This document shows positions 17,185 to 26,130 of a DNA stretch of 64,000 bases, in pieces. The first letter of the stretch is position 1. Each line of letters opens with the position of its first letter. Location of the stretch: assembly GCA_017456765.1 (NCBI GenBank), contig JAFTIR010000004.1:1-64000 (forward strand), given 5' to 3'. Under the pieces are notes generated by a model. It was not told the origin of the DNA. It worked only from the letters and a program-made list of their open reading frames with translations, and did no database searches. The stretch comes from Clostridia bacterium. GTDB lineage: Bacteria > Bacillota > Clostridia > Oscillospirales > CAG-382. A program made the position numbers and the translations under genes.

Positions 17185-17382
17185 TTATGCGTAAGGAATA
17201 AGCTTCTTTACTGTAGGTGCAAAACTTTCGCTGAGGATTGCGCCGCCTCTGAGCTGACGCTTTCTCTTAGGAGTCTTGATACCGAGCTTATGACGTCTGA
17301 GGCTCTGGTTGTACTTTACCTTGCCGCCCTTAGTAACGCTGAAACGCTTCGCTGTAGCCTTGTGTGACTTCTGCTTTCCCAT
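17185..17382 (-). CDS. rpmI: 50S ribosomal protein L35 (bL35)
   Basis: 65 residues, standard length. The sequence MGKQKSHKATAKRFSVTKGGKVK, followed by RRHKLGIKTPKRKRQLRGGAILS, is diagnostic of L35. It is the middle gene of the operon, 50 bp after infC, with an AAGGAATG ribosome binding site region before ATG 17382. Confidence 0.97.
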   Translation of the reverse strand: MGKQKSHKATAKRFSVTKGGKVKYNQSLRRHKLGIKTPKRKRQLRGGAILSESFAPTVKKLIPYA

Positions 17383-17432
17383 TTAAAACATTCCTTTCAA
17401 TTATAAAATACTGTTTTGTGCGCCTATGTTCT

Positions 17433-17987
17433 TTATTCCGCCTTGGGTGCCTTCTTGGAACCGTTCTGAGGAACATTGAGTTTGGAATTAAGGAACATTA
17501 TCATCTGTCTGCCGTCAAGAACCGGCTTCTTTTCGATAACACCGACATCCGTACACGCCTCACCGAACTTTTCGATAACCTCAAGTCCGATTGCAGTATG
17601 GCTCATTTCTCTACCCTTGAACTTGATACAAACCTTAACCTTTGCGCCACCCTCCAGGAATTTACGCGCATGCTTGAGCTTTGTTTCAAAGTCGTGGGTG
17701 TCGATACGGCAGGAAAGCTGAATTTCCTTAATATCGATTGTTGTCTGCTTCTTTCTCTGTTCCTTTTCCTTTTTTTCTCTTTCAAATCTGTACTTGCCGT
17801 AGTCCATGATTCTGCATACGGGGGGTGCAGAGTTGGGAGAAATTTCAACGAGGTCAAGACCCTTTTCATACGCCTTTGAAAGAGCAAGCGATGTTGCAAT
17901 AACACCGAGCTGTTCACCTGCGTCATCAATAAGTCTTACTTCTTTTGCTTTGATTTCTTCGTTGATGCAAAGTTCCTTAGTTGCTAT
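17433..17987 (-). CDS. infC: Translation initiation factor IF-3, probable ATA start codon
   Basis: About 185 residues. The N-domain has INEEIKAKEVRLIDDAGEQLG and PPVCRIMDYGKYRFE, the linker is Lys/Glu-rich, and the C-domain has FLEGGAKVKVCIKFKGREM. No ATG precedes the conserved start of the protein. The frame runs back through the ribosome binding site itself (GGAGGTG, 17994-18000), so upstream TTG/GTG codons cannot be initiators. Seven bases after the site lies ATA (17985-17987), giving a protein beginning M(I)-ATKELCINEEI. IF-3 genes classically use rare start codons (AUU in E. coli and Bacillus) because IF-3 rejects non-AUG starts, which makes it self-regulating. ATA would be a variant of the same device. 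Confidence 0.93.
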   Translation of the reverse strand: MATKELCINEEIKAKEVRLIDDAGEQLGVIATSLALSKAYEKGLDLVEISPNSAPPVCRIMDYGKYRFEREKKEKEQRKKQTTIDIKEIQLSCRIDTHDFETKLKHARKFLEGGAKVKVCIKFKGREMSHTAIGLEVIEKFGEACTDVGVIEKKPVLDGRQMIMFLNSKLNVPQNGSKKAPKAE

Positions 17988-18002
17988 GGATAACACCTCC
18001 AA

Positions 18003-18187
18003 AAAGATTGCCTTTCGGCTGACAACAAAAAACGAAGGCTAAAAATAAACCTTCGCAAAACAACACACCCATCCGCTGCCTTGCCGCACAAAACCCTCTC
18101 GGGCACGTCCGCCTCAGCCGCTTTCGGATATTAACCTTACGTCGCAATTAACGCCGGGTGAGATTGCTCTGCTTCTTTGTCCTAAGT
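18003..18187 (-). ncRNA. L20-type leader RNA of infC-rpmI-rplT with attenuator
   Basis: The 185-nt leader begins a few bases after the promoter and contains a segment with CAATCTCACCCGG, several pairing arms and, near its 3' end, GCGAAGG/CCTTCG followed by six T (about 18028-18056), an intrinsic terminator ending about 25 bases before the ribosome binding site. In Firmicutes this operon is attenuated by L20 binding the leader (Rfam L20_leader). Assignment rests on position and the terminator, not on a covariance search. Confidence 0.75.
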
Positions 18188-18216
18188 ATAATAACACACA
18201 CTTTGCCGTTTGTCAA
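18188..18216 (-). promoter_or_regulatory. Promoter of the infC operon
   Basis: TTGACA (18211-18216), 17-bp spacer and TATTAT (18188-18193) on the minus strand. Confidence 0.8.
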
Positions 18217-18289
18217 GTGTTTTTTTGTATTTTTTGCATTTTTTATTTAAGATAAGAGGTGCACGGTCAAAAACCATGCACCTTTATGT

Positions 18290-20410
18290 TTATTTGATTG
18301 TTCCCATTTTCTTTTCAACAAGCTGAATAGCTGTGATAACCGCAACAATTACAAGACCGATAAGGCTAGGAATAAGATCGGGGTTGATGAGAAGCAACCC
18401 GCCCACAAGAATAGGAATTATCTCATATATCTTCATCTTTCTGAACATATAACCTTCAAGCCCTGCAGAAATCGCAAAGATACCAATAAGAGCCGTAACA
18501 ACTATCAGCACAACTTCAAGGATATGTGATTCGCCCGTGATAAGCATTCTGGGATCAAGTGCGAAGATATAAGGTATAATAAACGCCGCAATGGCAAGTC
18601 GGGTAGCAATTACGCCCGTCTTAAGCGGTTTGGAGCCTGCTATGGCACTTCCCGCGTACGCCGCAAGTGCAACGGGAGGAGTAATGTCGGCAACAATACC
18701 GAAATAGAACACAAACATATGCGCCGCAAGCGTAGGAAGCCCGAGAGTTATAAGAATAGGAGCGGTAGTTGTTGCCATGATTACATAGTTTGCAGTTGTG
18801 GGAACGCCCATACCGAGAATAATGCATGCAATCATCGTAAAGAAGAGAGCAACAATAATATTGCCGTTGGACACATCTCTGATAAACGCAAGAAGTGTGG
18901 ATGCAAGACCCGTAGACTGAACAACGCCCGAAACAATACCTGCGATGGCACATGCTGCCGCAACGCCCATGGTATTTCTCATACCCGCTTCAAAGGCTTC
19001 AACAGCAAGCTTGCCGGATTCCTTTGTGTTATCATTGCCCAGCGCCACAAGAACATAGAAGAAGCCCGCGATAAGACCTGCATTTTCAAGCTCCATGCCG
19101 AGAACAAACTTGAGAACAACAAAAGCAACAACAGGGATAAAAATTTCAAGGTCGCCAAGTTTTTTGATTTTGCGGTTCTTAATAACATTTACAACGTCTA
19201 CGATAAGCATAATAGCAAGAGTAGCAACTATAGCCATGCAAGCAGACTGAGCAGGGGTGCTACCACCGGACATCATTGCTACAAGAATAACGATGGGGAG
19301 AAGCAGGTAGCCCTTACTGATAAGAAGCTTAAAGAAGTTGGGAATACTTTCTTTTGGAAGACCGCGAAGTCCAAGCTTCTTTGCCTCAAAATGAATCATC
19401 ATGAAAATACCTGTAAAGTACAGTACGGCAGGAAGAATGGCAGCAACAGCAATTGTAGGATAAGGAATCTGTGTATATTCCGTCATAAGGAATGCCGCCG
19501 CACCCATAATGGGAGGCATAATCTGACCACCCGTAGATGCCGCCGCTTCGACAGCCGCCGCAAACTCAGGCTTATAACCGATTTTCTTCATGGTGGGGAT
19601 TGTAATTGAGCCACTTCCTACGGTATTCGCAACAGAAGAGCCAGAGTACATACCTTCGAGCGCCGAGGAAATAACCGCAACCTTTGCAGGTCCTCCCGAA
19701 GCCCAACCCGCAAGAGAATTTGCAAGGTCTACAAAGAAATTACCGATACCTGTCTTTTCAAGAAAAGCACCAAGAATTATGAAGAATACAATAAATGTAG
19801 AACAAACATTGATAGGTGAGCCAAAAATGCCGTTTGTGGTATAGAAAAGGTCAGCTACGATTGAACCAAGAACGTTGAAAAGTTCAGGGTCAGATTTTGC
19901 GGTCCAGGTTGTATAGAAAGCATATACAAGGAATGCACCTGCAACAAACAAAATAGGAAGACCAACAGCTCTTCGACAAAGCTCAAAGATAGCAACAATA
20001 CCGATAATACCGAGAATTACCGCAACCGTATCAACACGAATCATCGCCGCCTTATTTACTATATACTCGAAATTCAACGCATAGTAAAAATAAGGAGCTG
20101 CCGCCGCTACCGCAAGAATGTAATCATACCAAGGGATATAATTTCTCTTCTTGGACTGTTTTTTATAGGACGGATAAATAAGGTAACCGAGAAACATTAT
20201 AAGTCCCAAGAAAGCAGACATTCTTACCTGCTCAGGAAGAGTAATGAATCTTGTTGCAAACATAAACAATGCAAAAAAAACGAGCAGAAGCTTTACAACC
20301 GTCTTCCCTTCGCCATCAAACCTTCTGACATTGGATTCACGGTCAAACTCCGCCATTAACTCGTCCGCATCTATCATCTGCTGTGTCTCAACATTTTTTT
20401 CATTTGACAA
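18290..20410 (-). CDS. TRAP transporter fused permease (DctQM fusion, TAXI type)
   Basis: About 706 residues with some 17-19 membrane spans. A 4-TM DctQ-like part (residues 40-150) is fused to the DctM large permease, with signatures such as STGGQIMPPIMGAAAFLMTEY and GMGVPTTANYVIMATTTAPIL. TRAP carriers use an ion gradient and an extracytoplasmic binding protein to import organic acids or amino acids. Start: an in-frame TTG at 20419 overlaps the GAGGAG ribosome binding site, whereas TTG 20410 (MSNEKNVETQQ) lies 9 bases behind it and is preferred. Last gene of the TAXI-DUF1850-permease operon; the substrate is unknown, glutamate or dicarboxylates being family examples. Confidence 0.9.
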   Translation of the reverse strand: MSNEKNVETQQMIDADELMAEFDRESNVRRFDGEGKTVVKLLLVFFALFMFATRFITLPEQVRMSAFLGLIMFLGYLIYPSYKKQSKKRNYIPWYDYILAVAAAAPYFYYALNFEYIVNKAAMIRVDTVAVILGIIGIVAIFELCRRAVGLPILFVAGAFLVYAFYTTWTAKSDPELFNVLGSIVADLFYTTNGIFGSPINVCSTFIVFFIILGAFLEKTGIGNFFVDLANSLAGWASGGPAKVAVISSALEGMYSGSSVANTVGSGSITIPTMKKIGYKPEFAAAVEAAASTGGQIMPPIMGAAAFLMTEYTQIPYPTIAVAAILPAVLYFTGIFMMIHFEAKKLGLRGLPKESIPNFFKLLISKGYLLLPIVILVAMMSGGSTPAQSACMAIVATLAIMLIVDVVNVIKNRKIKKLGDLEIFIPVVAFVVLKFVLGMELENAGLIAGFFYVLVALGNDNTKESGKLAVEAFEAGMRNTMGVAAACAIAGIVSGVVQSTGLASTLLAFIRDVSNGNIIVALFFTMIACIILGMGVPTTANYVIMATTTAPILITLGLPTLAAHMFVFYFGIVADITPPVALAAYAGSAIAGSKPLKTGVIATRLAIAAFIIPYIFALDPRMLITGESHILEVVLIVVTALIGIFAISAGLEGYMFRKMKIYEIIPILVGGLLLINPDLIPSLIGLVIVAVITAIQLVEKKMGTIK

Positions 20411-20423
20411 GCCAATCAACTCC

Positions 20424-20894
20424 TCATCTCAATTCAAAATATACATGTGCGTTTCTTCCGCACAGTTCTGTTAAGCTTATAGATTCCCCTCCGATTTCGA
20501 GAACATGGTCATAAACCGTTCCGACAATACAGTTTACTCTCGGGAATTCCATGTCAAATCCCGAAACTATCATATTGCCTTCCTCGTCATATCCGAGAGT
20601 CTGTCCCTCTTCCACCTCTGTCTGCACACCTGCACCAAAAGTCGCATAAATTGTGCGGTCGGCAAAAATCTTACCTTCTTTTATAACAAAGACATCCTTA
20701 ACGGGACTTTTGTTTACGGAATGTATAAACTCAACAGAAAACTCCGTACCTTCCGCTACGTCAAAGGTTCTTATTACCTCATCGTTTTCGGAATAGCAAA
20801 GGACAAGTTTTACTCCGTCGTCCTTACAGGAGTTAAAACAAATCATCACAGCCGTAATCACAAGAACTACGGCTGTGACTGTAAGCTTTTTCAT
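20424..20894 (-). CDS. DUF1850 lipoprotein of a TRAP-TAXI system
   Basis: 156 residues with a signal peptide and lipobox (FNSC, Cys23). The core FIHSVNKSPVKDVFVIKEG and the later ATFGAGVQTEVEEG match DUF1850, a small domain regularly encoded between TAXI binding proteins and fused TRAP permeases. Its biochemical role is not known; membrane anchoring here suggests an accessory subunit. It is 16 bp behind the TAXI gene and 13 bp before the permease start. Confidence 0.85.
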   Translation of the reverse strand: MKKLTVTAVVLVITAVMICFNSCKDDGVKLVLCYSENDEVIRTFDVAEGTEFSVEFIHSVNKSPVKDVFVIKEGKIFADRTIYATFGAGVQTEVEEGQTLGYDEEGNMIVSGFDMEFPRVNCIVGTVYDHVLEIGGESISLTELCGRNAHVYFELR

Positions 20895-20910
20895 TTATAA
20901 GCCGCGAGAA

Positions 20911-21924
20911 TTATTCAGCAGCAACGCTTGCCGCCACTTCTGCATAGTACTTTGCAGCGCCGGGATGAACAGGAACTTCATCAGGAATACCTGCTGTCGC
21001 CTTAGTCACATCGAGTTCAAGACCCTTTGCGTGAGCTGCAGCAATTGCGTCCTTGTTTTCAAACATTGCCTTTGTAATGTCATAAACAGCCTTTTCAGGA
21101 AGATCCTTATCAACGATATATGTAGCCATTACAGCAACAGTCTTCTTATCTTCGTCAACACCCTTGTATGTGCCTGCAGGAATAATCTGCTGTGTATAGA
21201 AGCCATACTGAGCAGCAAGCGCTTCATACTTGTCGTCTTCAACTTCAACAATTTCGATAGCATTGTTCATAGCAAGGTCTGTGATAGCTGTTGTAGGAAT
21301 ACCTGCAACGCAGAAGAATGCATCAATCTTGCCGTCCTTAAGTGCATCCGCAGAAGGACCGAAGCCAAGATTCTGCTTCTGGATACCGCTGTTTATATCG
21401 ATACCGTATGCTGCAAGAATCTGCTTTGCGTTAAATTCAACACCGCTGCCTGCATCGCCTACAGATACACGCTTGCCAGCAAGGTCTGCAACTGTCTTGA
21501 TACCGCTGTCCTTTGAAGCGATAATCTGGCAGAGTTCAGGATAAAGAACCGCCATTGCCTGGAAATCCTGTGTCTGTTCGCCTGTGAAAAGGTCCGTACC
21601 TGTATATGCATAGTACATAACGTCGTTCTGAACAACTGCCATGTCTGCATCACCGAGCTGAATGAGCTGGATATTTGCCTTGGATGCGCCGGTGGGCTGT
21701 ACATCAAAAGCGATACCGGTTTCGTCAGCAAGAACTGTGCTCATAGCCATACCGTAACCATAGTATGTACCTGTGTTACCGCCTGTAGCAAGAACGATCT
21801 TGTCAACTGTTTCTTCCTTATTGTTCGCGTTTTTGCCTTCACCCGCAGATTCTCCTGCACAGCCTGTAAATACAACTGCAACAACCATGAGAAGTGCGAG
21901 AACGAGACTTAATGTCTTTTTCAT
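20911..21924 (-). CDS. TAXI-family TRAP transporter solute-binding lipoprotein
   Basis: 337 residues. Lipoprotein signal peptide with Cys22 (VVFTGC), then the TAXI fold: IVLATGGNTGTYYGYG near the start, DVQPTGASKANIQLIQLGDADMAVVQNDV, VADLAGKRVSVGDAGSGVEFNAKQIL and FFCVAGIPTTAI. It captures the substrate outside the membrane and delivers it to the fused permease two genes downstream. Ribosome binding site GGAGGTAAC before ATG 21924. First gene of the operon. Confidence 0.92.
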   Translation of the reverse strand: MKKTLSLVLALLMVVAVVFTGCAGESAGEGKNANNKEETVDKIVLATGGNTGTYYGYGMAMSTVLADETGIAFDVQPTGASKANIQLIQLGDADMAVVQNDVMYYAYTGTDLFTGEQTQDFQAMAVLYPELCQIIASKDSGIKTVADLAGKRVSVGDAGSGVEFNAKQILAAYGIDINSGIQKQNLGFGPSADALKDGKIDAFFCVAGIPTTAITDLAMNNAIEIVEVEDDKYEALAAQYGFYTQQIIPAGTYKGVDEDKKTVAVMATYIVDKDLPEKAVYDITKAMFENKDAIAAAHAKGLELDVTKATAGIPDEVPVHPGAAKYYAEVAASVAAE

Positions 21925-21950
21925 TGTGAGTTACCTCCAAAAAATCTATT

Positions 21951-22013
21951 TTTGAATAATTCAAACAGAGATTATTCATTTTATATTATAACAGCAACAT
22001 TGTCAAATGTCAA
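21951..22013 (-). promoter_or_regulatory. Promoter and operator-like site of the TRAP operon
   Basis: TTGACA (22008-22013), 17-bp spacer and TATAAT (21985-21990) on the minus strand. Just downstream of the start site lies a 7-1-7 inverted repeat TTTGAATAATTCAAA (21951-21965), a plausible repressor site between +1 and the ribosome binding site. Confidence 0.75.
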
Positions 22014-22178
22014 TAGGATTGAAAAAGTTTAATAAAATTTATGCTTATTTTGCACAGACGCAGGTCGTAAGTTGCAAAATCCGTCAAATACGGACAGCAC
22101 CCGAGGTCTCACTCGTCCGTCTATGCAGAGCTTATAGCGTGTTTTTTTCAAAACGGGGCAAAAAGTAGGCACAAACTC
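22014..22178. other. Gene-free part of the divergent intergenic region
   Basis: The whole 21925-22247 gap has no ORF. Outside the two promoters only a weak TCCGT-N5-ACGGA hairpin near 22079 was noticed. Confidence 0.5.
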
Positions 22179-22207
22179 TTGAAAAATTCCAATTTTTGTT
22201 TTATACT
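22179..22207 (+). promoter_or_regulatory. Promoter of the aldose epimerase gene
   Basis: TTGAAA (22179-22184), 17-bp spacer and TATACT (22202-22207), 40 bp before the ATG. Confidence 0.75.
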
Positions 22208-22247
22208 GTACTTGTAAACAAAAAATACTCTCACGGAGGAAAAAAGA

Positions 22248-23117
22248 ATGAACACAACATTAAAGCTTGGAAATGTTGAAGCTACCGCAAGAAGCTTTGG
22301 CGGCGAACTCATTTCCTACAAAAAAGACGGCAAGGAATATGTATGGACAGGAGACCCTGTGTACTGGAACGGCGTAGCTCCCGCATGCTTTCCCTTTGTA
22401 AGCGCGCTTAAAGACGGCAAGGCTATTATTGACGGCAAGGAGTGTACCATGCCCTCAAAGCACGGTTTTGTAAGAGACAGCGAGCTTACCCTCATCGAGC
22501 AGACAGAAAACAAGGTTGTTTACGAGCTCACAGAATCCGAAAAGACTCTCGAAAACTACCCCTTCAAGTTCTCTTTCAAGGTAACACACGAAATTTCCGA
22601 AAATGGATTCTCTACTACATACACAGTAAAGAACACCGACAGCAAGGTTCTCCCCTTCTGCTCAGGCGGACATCCCGGCTTCCTTATTGAAGACGGCATC
22701 GAAAACTACAAGCTTGTTTTTGAATGTGAAGAGGATGCTGACATCGGATACACAGATTCAAAGTCAATGTACAGCGACGATTATGTACTCGAAGGCAAGC
22801 GTCTTGTAGGCAAGGAATGGGAACTTTGCTACAAAGATTTCGACGTTGATGCAATTTTCTTCAAAAACATCAAGAGCAAAAAGGTTGCAATCGTTGAAAA
22901 GGCAACAGGCAAGGTACATCTCAACTTCGACTTTACAGGCTTTGCTGAGCTGATTGTATGGACATGGCCCGGCAAGCGCGCTCCTTATCTCTGTCTCGAA
23001 CCCTGGAACGGACTTCCCGCACTCGTTGGCGAAAGCGGAATCTTTGAGGAAAAGCCCCACATGACATTCCTCGAACCCGGCAAGGAATATTCCGTAGGAT
23101 ACAAAGTTGAGCTTTAA
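22248..23117 (+). CDS. Aldose 1-epimerase family protein (LacX-like)
   Basis: 289 residues. The galactose-mutarotase-like beta-sandwich family is indicated by GGELISYKKDGKEYVWTGDPVYWNGVAPACFPFV near the N-terminus, the catalytic-type His in FCSGGHPGF and the C-terminal APYLCLEPWNGLP with its Glu. It interconverts alpha and beta anomers of hexoses or related sugars in the cytosol. Ribosome binding site GGAGG before ATG 22248. The gene stands alone between divergent and convergent operons, so no partner pathway is shown by context; the beta-galactosidase 11 kb away is a possible consumer. Confidence 0.9.
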   Translation: MNTTLKLGNVEATARSFGGELISYKKDGKEYVWTGDPVYWNGVAPACFPFVSALKDGKAIIDGKECTMPSKHGFVRDSELTLIEQTENKVVYELTESEKTLENYPFKFSFKVTHEISENGFSTTYTVKNTDSKVLPFCSGGHPGFLIEDGIENYKLVFECEEDADIGYTDSKSMYSDDYVLEGKRLVGKEWELCYKDFDVDAIFFKNIKSKKVAIVEKATGKVHLNFDFTGFAELIVWTWPGKRAPYLCLEPWNGLPALVGESGIFEEKPHMTFLEPGKEYSVGYKVEL

Positions 23118-23152
23118 CTTACTTTTTTCTTTGCTGAAAAGAAAAAAGTAAG
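23118..23152. repeat. TTACTTTT-family hairpin after the epimerase gene
   Basis: 15-bp perfect arms with a CTTACTTTTTTC core (23118-23132 and 23138-23152) around a GCTGA loop, starting at the epimerase stop codon. It could act as its terminator. See the finding on the family. Confidence 0.7.
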
Positions 23153-23242
23153 CAAAAAAGAAAAGAGTTTCGGGGAATCTTTTTGAGCTTCAAGCGATAT
23201 TCCCCGAATTTCAGCTAAAAAGAAAAAATTAAATGTCGAAAG

Positions 23243-23264
23243 CCTCCCGTTCGGGAGGCTTTTA
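23243..23264. terminator. Bidirectional terminator between the epimerase and Na/Pi genes
   Basis: AAAGCCTCCCG/CGGGAGGCTTTT stem; the T-run is better on the plus strand than on the minus strand. Confidence 0.55.
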
Positions 23265-23272
23265 TCTTTGCA

Positions 23273-25042
23273 TTATTCTGCATCAAGTGCGTACTTTTCC
23301 ATGTACATATTATACTTCTTATTGAAGTACTCTGTTCTAAAGTCGCCGATTTCCTTGATTTCGTGGTAGTATTCATGAAGTGAGAGTTCGTCTTTTGTGA
23401 GTTCAATTACACAACCCGCAATATTTGAACAGTGGTCGGAAACACGCTCAAGGTTTGTTATAAGGTCGGAAAGCACAAATCCCATTTCAATTGTACATTC
23501 TTCCTTCTGGAGTCTTTGGATATGACCTTTTTTGATTTCATCCTTGAGATAGTCGATAACCTGTTCAAGGGGCTCGACAAGATATGCCACCTTAAGGTCG
23601 CCCTTGACAAAACATTCGTGGGCAAGCCCTGTTATTTCCTGCACCGCATCCTTCATAGTACAAAGCTCCTTGCTTGCTCTTTCCGAGAAGTTAAGCTTCT
23701 TATCAGCCATTTCCTGAAGGCTCTTTGCAATATTTACGGCATGGTCGGAAAGTCTCTCAAGGTCACCTATTGTATGAAGAAGCTTTGTTACCTCTCTTGA
23801 GTTTTCGGGTGTGAGATTTGTAGCCGAGAGCTTTACAAGATATGTGCCGACGGTATCCTCGTACTTGTCAACCTCATCCTCAAGCTTTTCAACCTCATCG
23901 AATATTTTTTCATCAAATTTGCCGAACATATCAAGCGCAAGGCTTATTGCCTTGACAGACAAAGCCGACATATCGTTTACTACTTCCTTACAGCGTGTAA
24001 TGGCAACGGCAGGAGTTGTGATAAGACGTTCGTCGAGCATGATAGTTTTGTCGTTCGCGCCCTTTGTGTTACCAACAGTAATTGTTGCCAGCTTTTCAAG
24101 TCCCGAAGCAAAGGGGAAGAGCACAAGCGTACAGATGACATTGAATGCAGTATGCACAACGGCAATGCTGAACTGGTCTGCCGACTGTGAAAGAACGGGC
24201 ACTGTTACAAGGCTTGTAACAAGTGTATATATGATAAGTGAGAACACGGTACCGATAATATTGAAATAAAGATGTACAGCCGCCGTTCTCTTAGCGTTTT
24301 TATTTGCGCCGACAGATGAAATCATTGCAGTAACGCAGGTACCAATGTTCTGACCCATGATAATTGGAACTGTCGCACCGATTGTAACTGCTCCCGTAGC
24401 ACCTGCAAGTGCCTGAAGTATACCGACAGAGGCAGAAGAGGACTGAATAATACCCGTAATGACTGCGCCCGCAATTACACCGAGAATGGGATTTTCAAAT
24501 TTCACGAGAAGCTCTGCAAATTCAGGTACATCTTTAAGCACCTTTACAGCGCCCGACATGGTTTCCATGCCGAACATGAGTGTTGCAAAGCCGATAAGTA
24601 TAAGACCTATGTCCTTTTTCTTGGGATTGTTTAAGAACATATAGAAAACTATACCAAGCACTGCAAGCACGGGAACAAAGGTCGAGGGCTTGAGCATAAC
24701 AATGTACCATGCAGAGCCTGAAATACCCGACAGAGACAAAATCCACGAGGTAATTGTTGTACCGATGTTGGCACCCATAATTACGGGGATTGCCTGGGAA
24801 AGCGTCATAAGCCCTGAGTTTACAAAGCCGACAGCCATAACCGTTGTTGCAGAGGAGGACTGAATTACGCAGGTAACAATCATACCCAAAAGCAGTCCCT
24901 TGATTTTACTTGATGTTAGCGTGGCAAGAATATCTTTCAGTTTATTTCCCGCGCGTTTCTCAAGTGCTTCACCCATAAGGTTCATACCAAAGAGGAAAAG
25001 CACAAGACCCATAAGCATTGTTAATACGTCTTGAAATGTCAT
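23273..25042 (-). CDS. Na+/phosphate cotransporter with C-terminal PhoU-like domain
   Basis: 589 residues. The membrane half holds two inverted QSSS-containing repeats typical of the NptA/PNaS family (CVIQSSSATTVMAVGFVNSG and GIIQSSSASVGILQALAG), with the paired GANIGTTIT and GQNIGTCVTA motifs. Residues about 350-570 are helical and PhoU-like (ERLSDHAVNIA and ERVSDHCSNIAG), which is common in bacterial members. It imports inorganic phosphate with sodium. Ribosome binding site AAGGAG before ATG 25042. Single-gene unit with its own promoter carrying a possible operator. Confidence 0.92.
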   Translation of the reverse strand: MTFQDVLTMLMGLVLFLFGMNLMGEALEKRAGNKLKDILATLTSSKIKGLLLGMIVTCVIQSSSATTVMAVGFVNSGLMTLSQAIPVIMGANIGTTITSWILSLSGISGSAWYIVMLKPSTFVPVLAVLGIVFYMFLNNPKKKDIGLILIGFATLMFGMETMSGAVKVLKDVPEFAELLVKFENPILGVIAGAVITGIIQSSSASVGILQALAGATGAVTIGATVPIIMGQNIGTCVTAMISSVGANKNAKRTAAVHLYFNIIGTVFSLIIYTLVTSLVTVPVLSQSADQFSIAVVHTAFNVICTLVLFPFASGLEKLATITVGNTKGANDKTIMLDERLITTPAVAITRCKEVVNDMSALSVKAISLALDMFGKFDEKIFDEVEKLEDEVDKYEDTVGTYLVKLSATNLTPENSREVTKLLHTIGDLERLSDHAVNIAKSLQEMADKKLNFSERASKELCTMKDAVQEITGLAHECFVKGDLKVAYLVEPLEQVIDYLKDEIKKGHIQRLQKEECTIEMGFVLSDLITNLERVSDHCSNIAGCVIELTKDELSLHEYYHEIKEIGDFRTEYFNKKYNMYMEKYALDAE

Positions 25043-25187
25043 AAAACTTTCTCCTTAAAATTTTCTTTCAATGGTGTGGTTATTCCTATAGTGTGGGTGT
25101 GGGGGAAACAACTCGAAGCAATACAAATCTGTACTTCCTGTCACGTTTTCTACCTATTTATATTATTACCAAATCGTTCCAAAGTAA

Positions 25188-25216
25188 ATTATATTTTATT
25201 GACAATATTTTGTCAA
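25188..25216 (-). promoter_or_regulatory. Promoter of the Na/Pi cotransporter gene with overlapping inverted repeat
   Basis: TTGACA (25211-25216), 17-bp spacer and TATAAT (25188-25193). The -35 is one arm of a TTGACA-N6-TGTCAA palindrome (25199-25216). A leader of about 140 nt follows with no recognised structure. Confidence 0.7.
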
Positions 25217-25265
25217 TTCGCCGATTTCATAAAATTTTGCGCATAAAAATACGGTTTTTTGTATT

Positions 25266-26084
25266 TTATGCACGCTTGAACTGTGTCGGTGAAATCCCCA
25301 GAACCTTCTTAAAAACAGTGCTGAAATAAAATTGATTGGAAAAACCGAGTTTTTCAGAAACTTCGCCGATTCTGAAACCCTCATCGAGAAGCTTCTGTGC
25401 CTCGATAATTTTCATATTGTTAAAATATGCCATGACACCGAGACCCGAATAACGAGAAAACAGCTTCTTTATTCTCGATGGGCTGACGAAAAACTGCTCG
25501 GCAATCTGTTCAACCGTCATTTTACTCGAAATGTTTTCGCGAAGATACATTACTACCTGTGAAAAGAGACGAGAATCGGGTGACGAGTCGGCAGGTAAAA
25601 CCATTTCGGGAGTTTCACGCACCAGCGAAAGCAGGAAAAGCTCCAGGGTGTTGCAATACTCCTGTACTAATACCTCATTTCTTGCGGACTTGAGTCCTCC
25701 CTCTCCGTAAACCTCAAAAGCCCGACGACTCAATTTTACAAGTTTATCCAGAGTTTTTTCTCCGCCTTCGTCGAGTCTTAGCGAAAGACTTTCAAGGCTT
25801 CTAACAAGATTTCCCGACGCCTCAAAAGAAAAAATGTAAAGCTTTGGGCTTGTGTCTTCAAGCGACCATATTCTATGAAATTCCATAGGCTTATGAAACA
25901 GTATACTTCCTTTTGAAAGGGTATATATTCTTTCATCGGCACTGGCTCCCGCTTTCCCATCTCTGACAAATACAAATTCCCAAAAGGGATGGCTTTCTCC
26001 CTCAAAGCGATAATTTTGCGGTCTTGTGCAGTCGATTACGGCGTACACGCCATTCACGGATATTTGTCTTTTGGGATATATCAT
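25266..26084 (-). CDS. AraC-family transcriptional regulator
   Basis: 272 residues. N-terminal cupin-like sensor (residues 1-150: RFEGESHPFWEFVFVRDG, LSKGSILFHKPMEFHRIW) and C-terminal double helix-turn-helix (TVEQIAEQFFVSPSRIKKLFSRYSGLG and IGEVSEKLGFSNQFYFSTVFKKVLGISP). Start ATG 26084 behind GGGAGGAAT. The target is not clear: it is neither divergent from nor cotranscribed with an obvious sugar gene, its neighbours being the Na/Pi gene downstream and the metal ABC operon upstream. A sugar-responsive activator acting elsewhere is the usual role. Confidence 0.88.
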   Translation of the reverse strand: MIYPKRQISVNGVYAVIDCTRPQNYRFEGESHPFWEFVFVRDGKAGASADERIYTLSKGSILFHKPMEFHRIWSLEDTSPKLYIFSFEASGNLVRSLESLSLRLDEGGEKTLDKLVKLSRRAFEVYGEGGLKSARNEVLVQEYCNTLELFLLSLVRETPEMVLPADSSPDSRLFSQVVMYLRENISSKMTVEQIAEQFFVSPSRIKKLFSRYSGLGVMAYFNNMKIIEAQKLLDEGFRIGEVSEKLGFSNQFYFSTVFKKVLGISPTQFKRA

Positions 26085-26130
26085 GGTATATTCCTCCCGT
26101 TTTTATTCTCTTGTTTGTTTTAAAACTTGC

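Noticed and set aside
18719..19609. 296-codon plus-strand frame opposite the TRAP permease
   Set aside because: Rich in Arg/Asn/Cys with no domain and no ribosome binding site; an antisense shadow of a gene with clear TRAP motifs.
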